Positions 13,815-20,352 of a stretch of DNA of 34,279 nucleotides are shown here, in pieces. Below the pieces are notes generated by a model. The model was not told the DNA's origin, did no database searches, and was given only the letters and a program-made list of their open reading frames with translations. Where the stretch lies: the IMG/VR virus record IMGVR_UViG_3300023180_000198, positions 1-34,279 of that record; one strand, given 5' to 3'. Both the position numbers and the translations under genes were made by a program. This DNA is from a virus. How positions within the stretch are numbered: the stretch's first letter is position 1; the number at the start of each line of letters is the position of its first letter.

Positions 13815-16271
13815 ATGGCAACAAACGAAACAAGAATTGACACTATCTGGAATAATGTCAACAGCGATTATTTTAAAAAAAATATTTTACATGATTATGA
13901 ATCAGTGACATACGATATCACGTTGGCAATGGCCACTACCAAAGACACTCAGCGATGGTTAAACATTGAAGCAAATCCAGATGACCCTACTGATATTAAC
14001 ACTCTCAACTCATCAGTTTTTCAAGATGAAACAATAATTTTAGCACAAACAGCCAGCACTATTACGCAAATTACCAGTTTGACAATGCAGGCCACAACAG
14101 CACCCAATCAAAGAAACAGTATAACATATTCTCATAGATTTTCTATGCAGGCTGTACAACCGTTGGGTTCAAGTCTGTTAAGAAATATCTATAAATCAGC
14201 GGCAATATTAAACATCGAAAATCATTACAGTCATCCTTATTTTTTACAAGTATATCTAAAAGGGCGTAAAGGTGATGGCAGTTTACCTGAATCTGAAATA
14301 CCAGGAACACGTAGATGTTACTGTATTCATATTTCTGATATTAAGTATACAATAGATGTTGGGTCAACAACATACAATATAGAAGCAATTCGTGCCGGGC
14401 AAATGGCACAAGCTGATGATCATAATTTAGTTGCTAAATTACAAATGGCAGATGTAGGAAGTTTTGAAGACTTTACTAAAAAATTTGCACAAGGTTTACA
14501 AGATCAAGAAAGACACTATCTTGGACAGAGCAAACTGCTACTAGATCAATATGAAATACAAGTTACTGCTGATGTTGAAGAAGAAAAAGAAAAGTTTTTA
14601 GAATCAGGTATAATAGATGATGTTAACAAAGAAAATTTCAACAACCAAGATTCTGAATCGGGACTGGTTAAAGCCGAAATTGAAAAAAATACTAGAATTA
14701 CAGAAATTTTAGAAAAGTTTATTTCAAGAAACAAATACATTCAAAAAAAAGCACAAGGAACTAGAAATTCTATTGCTGAAAAATTATCCGAAGACACTAT
14801 CAAAAATATTGATATTGACAAATACCTTGCCACTATTTCTACACACGCAGTACCAATTGGTTATGACCCTTTGCGTAGAGATTATGCTAGAAAGTTTATA
14901 TACACTATCAATATAGTAAAGTATACCACAGTACCAGCGGCAATTGTTGATGAACATCAACCCAATAAGCAGTATACCACTGTAAGAGTAAAAAAGTTAC
15001 TAGACACAGGAAGACTGGTAAAAAGATATGATTATTTCAACACTGGAACCAATATTGATGTTTTAAATTTTGATATCAATTACAACTTCCAGTATGTTTT
15101 TGGCTTAGACACTGTGGTAGGATTGTACAACAAGTACAGTGAACAGTTTAATTCAATAATACCAAGAGAAGCCAGTTCACAGAAAAAAATTGACGAAATT
15201 AATTCCAATAACAAAAGAAATCAAAACACATGGAACAATGCAATCTTAGATGATAAAGTAGATTTCAGTGAAAATTATGCAATTTTAAAAGCACGTGAGC
15301 AGATTTTGAACACTACTAGAGAACGTTTTTTAAATGGCACAGTTGAACCAGACTCAAACACTATACAAGCATATAATGAGCTAGTTAAAGATTACAACGA
15401 ATCTATTAAAGATGTAAACAGCAGTCTTGATGTGTTTCAAGGCGGTCCACCAACTAGACAATTAACTGAATTAAATCAAGCAAATACATTAAATGCAAAT
15501 GATTTTGTTGAACCACCAACCGGTGTCAATCGTCCTGGATATACCAAACTAGGAAAACAAGACAGATTTATTACATATGCAGAGACAATTGAAGATCAAA
15601 AATATCTTTCTGCCGCAGAAACTAATGGCACAATGTTACCAACTCAATTTTATGAAAGATACTTGTTGCCGTTAAACGAAGGAATGACTGAAGTTGGTGC
15701 ACAATCTGATTTTAATACTATTTTACAAAATGCCAAAGTTGGTTCAAATGAAATGGTAAGAGCTCAATTAGATATTATAGGTGACCCTTACTGGATGGAT
15801 CACCCACAAATGAGTGCTGAAAAGTACAGCTCGGAAATTGCTAACTATAGAAATGAAAATGTAATTATGCTGGTTAGCATAACACCTAGACAACCTGATG
15901 TCGACACTGGTCTATTACCTCCAGCTGAAACCAGATCTGACGAATTTTTAACTGCACTGTACAGAGTTGTACAAGTACAAACACAGTTTAACAACGGACA
16001 ATTTCGACAAAAACTTGATTTAGTTAGAGACACCATTACAGATCTTAGCCTAATGGTTGACGGTGATCTAGAACAATTAGACAGTCAATCAGATGCAGTT
16101 GATACTACTAGCGGTAATACCACTGCAAACAGAAATGCTAACAGCAACAGAAAAGAACCAATAAACGGTGAAAGATATTATGAGACCGAAGATGGCGGCG
16201 TTAGATATGAAGGAAGTTATTCTACCGGCGGCATGATGCAGTATATAGATCAAGAAAATGACTATCAATAA
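13815..16271 (+). CDS. Large baseplate hub-like structural protein, possible gp27 counterpart
   Basis: An 818-residue virion protein between gp53 and gp5. The N-terminal 230 residues look like a gp27/VgrG-type hub domain (YDITLAMATTKDTQRW; VQPLGSSLLRNIYKSAA; FLQVYLKGRKGDG; YTIDVGSTTYNIEAIRAGQM). Residues about 250-330 are highly charged and coiled-coil-like (VEEEKEKFLES, KAEIEKNTRITEILEKF). A middle domain with YNFQYVFGLDTVVGLYNKYS and a C-terminal tail rich in Gly/Tyr/Asp follow. T4 gp27 is 391 residues, so this would be a much enlarged hub. The role is inferred from position beside gp5, gp27's partner in T4, and weak resemblance. A marine-specific baseplate protein unrelated to gp27 is the alternative. 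The coding call is certain. Confidence 0.6.
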   Translation: MATNETRIDTIWNNVNSDYFKKNILHDYESVTYDITLAMATTKDTQRWLNIEANPDDPTDINTLNSSVFQDETIILAQTASTITQITSLTMQATTAPNQRNSITYSHRFSMQAVQPLGSSLLRNIYKSAAILNIENHYSHPYFLQVYLKGRKGDGSLPESEIPGTRRCYCIHISDIKYTIDVGSTTYNIEAIRAGQMAQADDHNLVAKLQMADVGSFEDFTKKFAQGLQDQERHYLGQSKLLLDQYEIQVTADVEEEKEKFLESGIIDDVNKENFNNQDSESGLVKAEIEKNTRITEILEKFISRNKYIQKKAQGTRNSIAEKLSEDTIKNIDIDKYLATISTHAVPIGYDPLRRDYARKFIYTINIVKYTTVPAAIVDEHQPNKQYTTVRVKKLLDTGRLVKRYDYFNTGTNIDVLNFDINYNFQYVFGLDTVVGLYNKYSEQFNSIIPREASSQKKIDEINSNNKRNQNTWNNAILDDKVDFSENYAILKAREQILNTTRERFLNGTVEPDSNTIQAYNELVKDYNESIKDVNSSLDVFQGGPPTRQLTELNQANTLNANDFVEPPTGVNRPGYTKLGKQDRFITYAETIEDQKYLSAAETNGTMLPTQFYERYLLPLNEGMTEVGAQSDFNTILQNAKVGSNEMVRAQLDIIGDPYWMDHPQMSAEKYSSEIANYRNENVIMLVSITPRQPDVDTGLLPPAETRSDEFLTALYRVVQVQTQFNNGQFRQKLDLVRDTITDLSLMVDGDLEQLDSQSDAVDTTSGNTTANRNANSNRKEPINGERYYETEDGGVRYEGSYSTGGMMQYIDQENDYQ

Positions 16272-16281
16272 AATAGCACAT

Positions 16282-16289
16282 AATAAATA
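16282..16289 (+). promoter_or_regulatory. Late-like box before gp5
   Basis: AATAAATA ends 6 bases before ATG 16296, inside the 24-base gap after the hub-like gene. It could give gp5 its own late transcript with almost no leader. Confidence 0.4.
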
Positions 16290-16295
16290 TTAAAA

Positions 16296-17696
16296 ATGGC
16301 AGGAAAAAACATATCATCACCAGATCACTGGCGTAAGTCTACCGGGGAAGGCATTAGCAAATCTGCAGGTTATTCTACAGTTCAATTTGCTGAAGTTATG
16401 GACAATAAAGATGCGGCCAGAATGGGAAGACTCAAAGTATACATTGTTGGCAGTCAAGGAGTCAAAACTGATCCAAACAATTGGAGACAGGTAATATGGA
16501 CTTCACCATTTGCCGGTGCAACAAATCAACAAGATCTAATCAAAGGTGGAGATCAAGAAAACACATATCTAGGAACACAACGCAGTTATGGTTTATGGAT
16601 GACACCACCGGATATTGGCAATATTGTTGTGGTTGCATTTGTTAACGCTAGAGACAACAATGGTGTGTGTTTAGGTTGTGTGATGCAACCAGGAATAAAC
16701 CACATGCTTCCGGGTATTCCAAAAGGTAAAACATTTGGAGATGAAGCGCCAATAACTCCATTAGCAGAAGCAAACAGAGTAAGTGATGAAGCTTTTAATT
16801 CACAAGATCTATATGACACTGAAAATCCTGTAAAAGATGGTGTAAGAAGACCCATACACGAACCGCTGTATAATGCATTATATCAACAAGGTTTAGAAAA
16901 CGACAATATCAGAGGTTTAACAGATTCAGGTGCTAGAAGAGAAAATCCATCAAAAGTTTTTGGTGTGTTAACACCAGGCGGTCATCAATTTGTAATGGAT
17001 GATGCCAATCAAAAATATATTAGACTAAGAACTGTAGGTGGTGCTCAAATATTGCTAGATGATTCACACAGTTCTGTATATGTGGTCAACAGCAAAGGCA
17101 CAGGCTGGGTTGAAATCACAGAATCTGGAAAAATTGAAGTTTGGAGCGAAGACAGTATCAGTGTAAGAAGTGAAAAAGATATTAATTTTAGAGCAGATAG
17201 AGATGTTAATATTGAATCAGGAAGAAACGTTAACATAAAAGCCAATCAAACAGATTTAGACACACAACCAGAATCTACTAGGAACTTAGGCAGTATCAAA
17301 GGCAATGTTCATATTGAAGCACCAGGCCATTTCAAAGTCAAAGCAGATTCCGGAATTGATACTAGCACAGACGGAACCACTAATATATACTCAGGTATCA
17401 ATCATAATTTGACTGCACTTGGCGTAAGTAATATCAATGCCGCTGGCGGACATTTTGAAACTGCATCAGTTATTCATATGAATGGCCCAGTTGCCGGAGT
17501 TGCAACTCCGGTTGATAGTATCACACTACAAATGAACGAAAACGGTGAATTGTATACAAACGTATTAAAACCTAGATCTGCAGATACTATACCGTCACCA
17601 AGAAATACAGAATCAGGCAAAGAATCTATTGTTTCAAGATTCCCAACCAGAGAGCCATATCCAGAACACGAATCACAAGATACAGAAAATCAATAA
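16296..17696 (+). CDS. 5: Baseplate hub/spike protein gp5 without lysozyme domain
   Basis: The 466-residue central spike protein. An N-terminal OB-fold (about residues 25-135) includes GRLKVYIVGSQGVKTDP, RQVIWTSPFAGATNQ and WMTPPDIGNIVVVAF. A linker to about 205 leads into the VFGVLTPGGHQFVMDD segment typical of VgrG/gp5 spikes, then a beta-helix of short repeats (SIKVR..., INFRADRDVNIESGRNVNI, NVHIEAPGHFKVKA). In T4 gp5 a lysozyme domain sits between the OB-fold and the helix; here there is no space or E/D-T lysozyme motif for it, and the total is about 110 residues shorter than T4 (575). The spike would pierce the outer membrane without digesting peptidoglycan itself. It ends directly against the convergent SpeD gene with no gap. 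Confidence 0.88.
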   Translation: MAGKNISSPDHWRKSTGEGISKSAGYSTVQFAEVMDNKDAARMGRLKVYIVGSQGVKTDPNNWRQVIWTSPFAGATNQQDLIKGGDQENTYLGTQRSYGLWMTPPDIGNIVVVAFVNARDNNGVCLGCVMQPGINHMLPGIPKGKTFGDEAPITPLAEANRVSDEAFNSQDLYDTENPVKDGVRRPIHEPLYNALYQQGLENDNIRGLTDSGARRENPSKVFGVLTPGGHQFVMDDANQKYIRLRTVGGAQILLDDSHSSVYVVNSKGTGWVEITESGKIEVWSEDSISVRSEKDINFRADRDVNIESGRNVNIKANQTDLDTQPESTRNLGSIKGNVHIEAPGHFKVKADSGIDTSTDGTTNIYSGINHNLTALGVSNINAAGGHFETASVIHMNGPVAGVATPVDSITLQMNENGELYTNVLKPRSADTIPSPRNTESGKESIVSRFPTREPYPEHESQDTENQ

Positions 17697-18077
17697 TTAG
17701 ATTTCAGTAAATCCATCTTTTCTGTTTAAAAATTTATAATCAATCTTTAAAGGATCAAGTTGTTGTAAATGTTCAAACACAGTATCTGGTTCAAAATCAC
17801 TACAACTGTAAACATCCAGCTGTGCCACTGCTGGCCATGATTCATCCCAAATGTGCATGGCAATATGACTGGTTTCAATGATTGCAAACGCAGTCATACC
17901 TTTGTTACCATCGACTCTGCAATATTTTGCAACAGGTCCGTACATAACTTTCATGTTGATTTTTTCAATTAATTTGGTAATGAATTCCATAGCAACCGGT
18001 TCATCAAAAATTGGTTTTTGAATCTCTGCTCTTACTACAAGATGTTTATGCTCTATTGCCATGGCAGTATTTAACAT
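17697..18077 (-). CDS. speD: S-adenosylmethionine decarboxylase-like protein SpeD
   Basis: A 126-residue bacterial-type AdoMet decarboxylase proenzyme, which self-cleaves to a pyruvoyl enzyme and makes decarboxylated SAM for spermidine synthesis. The core IIETSHIAMHIWDE (residues 67-79) carries the serine (S70) that becomes pyruvoyl, H71, H75, and the catalytic-type cysteine C92 in QLDVYSCSDF. In cellular enzymes the residue before the serine is usually Glu (ESH); here it is Thr (TSH). SpeD is a known auxiliary metabolic gene of marine myoviruses. Start ATG 18077 (or ATG 18062, MAIEHKHL) lies only 16 bases beyond a terminator, so expression probably depends on read-through. It is convergent with gp5 with no bases between the stops. 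Confidence 0.75.
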   Translation of the reverse strand: MLNTAMAIEHKHLVVRAEIQKPIFDEPVAMEFITKLIEKINMKVMYGPVAKYCRVDGNKGMTAFAIIETSHIAMHIWDESWPAVAQLDVYSCSDFEPDTVFEHLQQLDPLKIDYKFLNRKDGFTEI

Positions 18078-18093
18078 TATTATTTAAACAAAT

Positions 18094-18124
18094 CATAAAA
18101 AAAGGGCGATTCTCACCGCCCTTT
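18094..18124 (-). terminator. Rho-independent terminator after the small membrane protein gene
   Basis: Minus strand: stem AAAGGGCGGT / ATCGCCCTTT closing a GAGA (GNRA) tetraloop, followed by TTTT to make a run of seven T. It has the same lower stem as the terminator at 18511-18543. Confidence 0.85.
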
Positions 18125-18152
18125 AAATTCAAAGATCTTTGAGGTCTTTAGA

Positions 18153-18386
18153 TTATTTAGACTTATAAATGTGATATAAAATCCAAACAGCTACCAAGCC
18201 TAGTAATCCTTGATCACTAAATCCTGATATAATTGCTTGTACATTTCCAATTACAGAAATGTTTGGCCAAAAAGGAATACCTTGGCCGCTGAATAACACT
18301 TCAAGCACAATACCTAGTGCTATCAGTGATACACCAACATCTGCTAGTGCAGATGCCCATGATTTGATTTTATTAATGATATCCAT
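18153..18386 (-). CDS. Small two-helix membrane protein, unknown function
   Basis: A 77-residue hydrophobic protein with two likely membrane segments (residues about 12-32, SALADVGVSLIALGIVLEVL, and 57-74, LLGLVAVWILYHIY) joined by a loop with SGQGIPFWPNISVIGN; the C-terminus is YKSK. The start is ATG 18386, because a complete AAAGGAGG ribosome binding site ends about 9 bases upstream; a longer GTG 18416 frame would include it. It has its own promoter and a strong terminator, so it is an independent, probably abundant transcript. A holin or a virion/membrane-modifying role is conceivable but nothing here proves it. Confidence 0.8.
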   Translation of the reverse strand: MDIINKIKSWASALADVGVSLIALGIVLEVLFSGQGIPFWPNISVIGNVQAIISGFSDQGLLGLVAVWILYHIYKSK

Positions 18387-18416
18387 AATAAGGACCTCCT
18401 TTAAACAATCAAACAC

Positions 18417-18447
18417 ATTTTAGCACATCATATGAGTAATGTGTCAA
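18417..18447 (-). promoter_or_regulatory. Promoter for the small membrane protein gene
   Basis: Minus strand TTGACA (18447-18442) and an extended -10 TGCTAAAAT (TAAAAT at 18422-18417) with a 19-base spacer. The spacing is long but the TG extension compensates. The leader would be about 24 bases and carries the strong ribosome binding site. Confidence 0.55.
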
Positions 18448-18510
18448 GTGTTTTATTTGTTAAAATTTATTTAGAAGTTTAAAGATTTTATTAACAGATG
18501 TGTTAAAGGT

Positions 18511-18543
18511 CATAAAAAAAGGGCGATATTTCTACCGCCCTTT
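18511..18543 (-). terminator. Rho-independent terminator after the 104-residue gene
   Basis: Minus strand: stem AAAGGGCGGTA / TATCGCCCTTT closing a GAAA tetraloop, with a T-run continuing to seven. It is nearly identical in the lower stem to the terminator at 18094-18124. Confidence 0.85.
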
Positions 18544-18592
18544 GAGTTTTATTATACTACGTCTTTTTATTATTATAAATTAGATAGTATTA

Positions 18593-18907
18593 TTATGCAT
18601 TAGCATTGATAACAGTTCTGCCTGCATCAGCTAACAGATTGATAACTGAGTTTTTCATCTGTTTTGCAGTTTCATATGAACCTGTACCAATTACTCTTAC
18701 ATTAAAGTCATAACCTTTGTTGATAAGATCAGTTGTTGGTGTAGATCTTTTCATTGCAAGGTTTTTGAACTTGATAACACCACCATTGATGTTACCAGAG
18801 TTATCAGTTGCATTTTTAGCCTCATCAAGGAAAACGCCAACTTTGTTGTTAACTCTACCTTTTGAGAACTCTCTAGTATATACTACGTATTGTTTAGTTC
18901 TAGCCAT
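18593..18907 (-). CDS. Small soluble protein with strong expression signals, unknown
   Basis: A 104-residue protein not recognised. It is mixed alpha/beta: N-terminal MARTKQYVVYTREFSKGRV, a middle with DNSGNINGGVIKFKNLAMKR, and an amphipathic C-terminal helix (YETAKQMKNSVINLLADAGR). The start is ATG 18907, because GGAGGTAA lies 8-15 bases upstream; upstream in-frame starts (ATG 18958, GTG 18967) would bury this ribosome binding site, and the GTG abuts the -10 box. With a consensus promoter and a terminator it forms a self-contained transcription unit, the same design as the neighbouring membrane protein gene. High expression is inferred; nucleic acid binding or a virion protein are both open. 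Confidence 0.8.
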   Translation of the reverse strand: MARTKQYVVYTREFSKGRVNNKVGVFLDEAKNATDNSGNINGGVIKFKNLAMKRSTPTTDLINKGYDFNVRVIGTGSYETAKQMKNSVINLLADAGRTVINANA

Positions 18908-18967
18908 TTCTTCGTTACCTCCGATTTGAAATAGTTTGTTGATTATATTTTCTAACATAATATACAC

Positions 18968-18996
18968 ATAATATACTAGAACGTGTATATTGTCAA
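18968..18996 (-). promoter_or_regulatory. Consensus sigma70 promoter for the 104-residue gene
   Basis: Minus strand TTGACA (18996-18991), exactly 17 bases, TATTAT (18973-18968). The -35 box overlaps the stop codon of the upstream gene. The leader is about 55 bases long and ends in GGAGG. Confidence 0.75.
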
Positions 18997-19244
18997 CCGT
19001 TATTTTCTTCTTTTTTTACCTGAATACCAGCATTTTTGAAAACCAACTCAGGTGCTTTCATTAATTCTTGTTTGATTTCTGCGGTGTATAGAGTAATATC
19101 ATCCATTTCGAACAGGATTTCCACATTTTTACTCAACTTGTCGTTGTAATAGTCAGTTATCACATCCAACAGTTGAACAGCCTGTTTTTTATCCATGTGC
19201 CACCAGTCTTTGCCCTGGACAAAGTTTTTTAATTCGTTACTCAT
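18993..19244 (-). CDS. Unknown 83-residue protein coupled to clpP
   Basis: A short acidic, mostly helical protein (FVQGKDWWHMDKKQAVQLLD, then VITDYYNDKLSKNVEILFEM), not recognised. It starts at ATG 19244 just 4 bases after the clpP stop, with no separate promoter, so the two are co-transcribed. Its stop codon TGA is part of the -35 box of the next gene. A ClpP-related adaptor is a guess from position only. Confidence 0.65.
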   Translation of the reverse strand: MSNELKNFVQGKDWWHMDKKQAVQLLDVITDYYNDKLSKNVEILFEMDDITLYTAEIKQELMKAPELVFKNAGIQVKKEENNG

Positions 19245-19248
19245 GTAA

Positions 19249-19809
19249 CTATAATATATGATCTGCTATGCGAAGAGCAACCAATTGTTTTGCCGTAAAG
19301 TATTGATCACTTGGAGAATCCAATTTTTTCTTAACAGTTGACATGTTCCAGCCAGTGGCTTCTTTGAGAATTTGAAAACATCTTTCTTCACAGTTGGCAT
19401 TTTCTTGCATGGCACTTTTCATGTCATGCATTTTGGATTCTAATCGATCTGAATGTTGATGATTCATTATCCCGGTATTTTTTGCTATGTATCTCATACC
19501 CTGTTTGCCTGATGCAAAAATTAAAAATGCCGCACTCATGACAGCACCAACACCAATTGTGGAAATGTTATGATAGCTGTGTTTCATCACATCTATAAGT
19601 GCAAATGAATGGTAAAGATCGCCGCCGTACGAATTAATATACAGTTTAAGTGTACGTTTTGGCTTTTTTTGCAGGTTAGCTGACAATATCCATTTGATAG
19701 CAACAGAAGTATTTTCCTCGTCAATGTCTCCATATAGATAGTGTATGTCGTTCTCTAACAATGACTTATCTATCTGGTCTTCTGACGAAAATTGATCAAA
19801 TTTTTTCAT
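19249..19809 (-). CDS. clpP: ClpP-like serine protease
   Basis: A 186-residue ClpP-fold protease. The substrate-binding strand LYINSYGGDLYHSFALID (residues 56-73) corresponds to INSPGG of cellular ClpP; the nucleophile is S92 in GVGAVMSAAFLIFASG; H117 in NTGIMNHQHS and D168 in DSPSDQYFTAKQLV complete the triad. All three are present, so activity is expected. It lacks a long N-terminal propeptide. Cellular ClpP works with ClpX/ClpA; no ATPase is encoded here, so it would act alone or with host ATPases. In T4 the prohead protease is gp21; whether this enzyme works in head maturation or host takeover is unknown. A perfect late promoter box lies 38 bases upstream. Confidence 0.85.
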   Translation of the reverse strand: MKKFDQFSSEDQIDKSLLENDIHYLYGDIDEENTSVAIKWILSANLQKKPKRTLKLYINSYGGDLYHSFALIDVMKHSYHNISTIGVGAVMSAAFLIFASGKQGMRYIAKNTGIMNHQHSDRLESKMHDMKSAMQENANCEERCFQILKEATGWNMSTVKKKLDSPSDQYFTAKQLVALRIADHIL

Positions 19810-19847
19810 GTTAAATACTTGCTAATAACTTGTTGCTTTTAATAATA

Positions 19848-19855
19848 TATTTATA
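19848..19855 (-). promoter_or_regulatory. Late promoter box for clpP
   Basis: Minus strand perfect TATAAATA (19855-19848), 38 bases before ATG 19809, which suggests late expression of the protease. Confidence 0.55.
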
Positions 19856-19900
19856 TATCGATCAAAATGCAACCAAATTATGTGCGTATATTATATGTGC

Positions 19901-19908
19901 AATAAATA
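19901..19908 (+). promoter_or_regulatory. Late promoter box for gp25-gp6-gp7
   Basis: AATAAATA ends 18 bases before ATG 19927 and is the only promoter-like signal before the three-gene wedge operon. Confidence 0.5.
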
Positions 19909-19926
19909 GTATTAAGGTAGTTAAAA

Positions 19927-20352
19927 ATGGCATATTCAGTACTTGACAATAAACAAGCAGGTGTTTCTAACAGAACAGAAAATGTAGTGTATTCTGGAAC
20001 TTATCGAGGATTTAGCACAGTTTCTGGAGTAAAAAACAATCAGCTATATGATCTTGATCTAGTCAAGCAAGATCTTATCAATCACTTTTATACTAGAAAA
20101 GGTGAAAGAGTTATGAATCCTGAATTTGGCACTATTATTTGGGACATGATCTATGAGCCGCTTGATGAAGCAAATAAAGAATTAATTCTAGAAGATTGCA
20201 GAAAAATTATTGCCAGTGATCCCAGAGTAGAACTAGGATCAATCAGCATACAATCTCTTGATTCTGGTTTAAGAATCAACATCAACATTAATATTCTACC
20301 GTTTAATCAATCATCAACTATGTCATTAAACTTTGAAAGAGAAACACTATAA
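19927..20352 (+). CDS. 25: Baseplate wedge protein gp25
   Basis: A 141-residue lysozyme-like-fold wedge/sheath-initiating protein, close to T4 gp25 (132). Typical stretches are LYDLDLVKQDLINHFYTRKGE, then RVMNPEFGTIIWDMIYEPLD, and DPRVELGSISI near residue 105. It connects wedges to the sheath and triggers sheath polymerisation. It starts the operon and its TAA overlaps the gp6 ATG by one base (TAATG). Confidence 0.93.
   Translation: MAYSVLDNKQAGVSNRTENVVYSGTYRGFSTVSGVKNNQLYDLDLVKQDLINHFYTRKGERVMNPEFGTIIWDMIYEPLDEANKELILEDCRKIIASDPRVELGSISIQSLDSGLRINININILPFNQSSTMSLNFERETL

Noticed and set aside
18387-18416. Longer small membrane protein from GTG 18416
   Set aside because: It would place the AAAGGAGG ribosome binding site inside the gene and abuts the -10 box.
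18908-18967. Longer 104-residue protein from ATG 18958 or GTG 18967
   Set aside because: A strong GGAGG site directly before ATG 18907 marks the start; the upstream starts have none.
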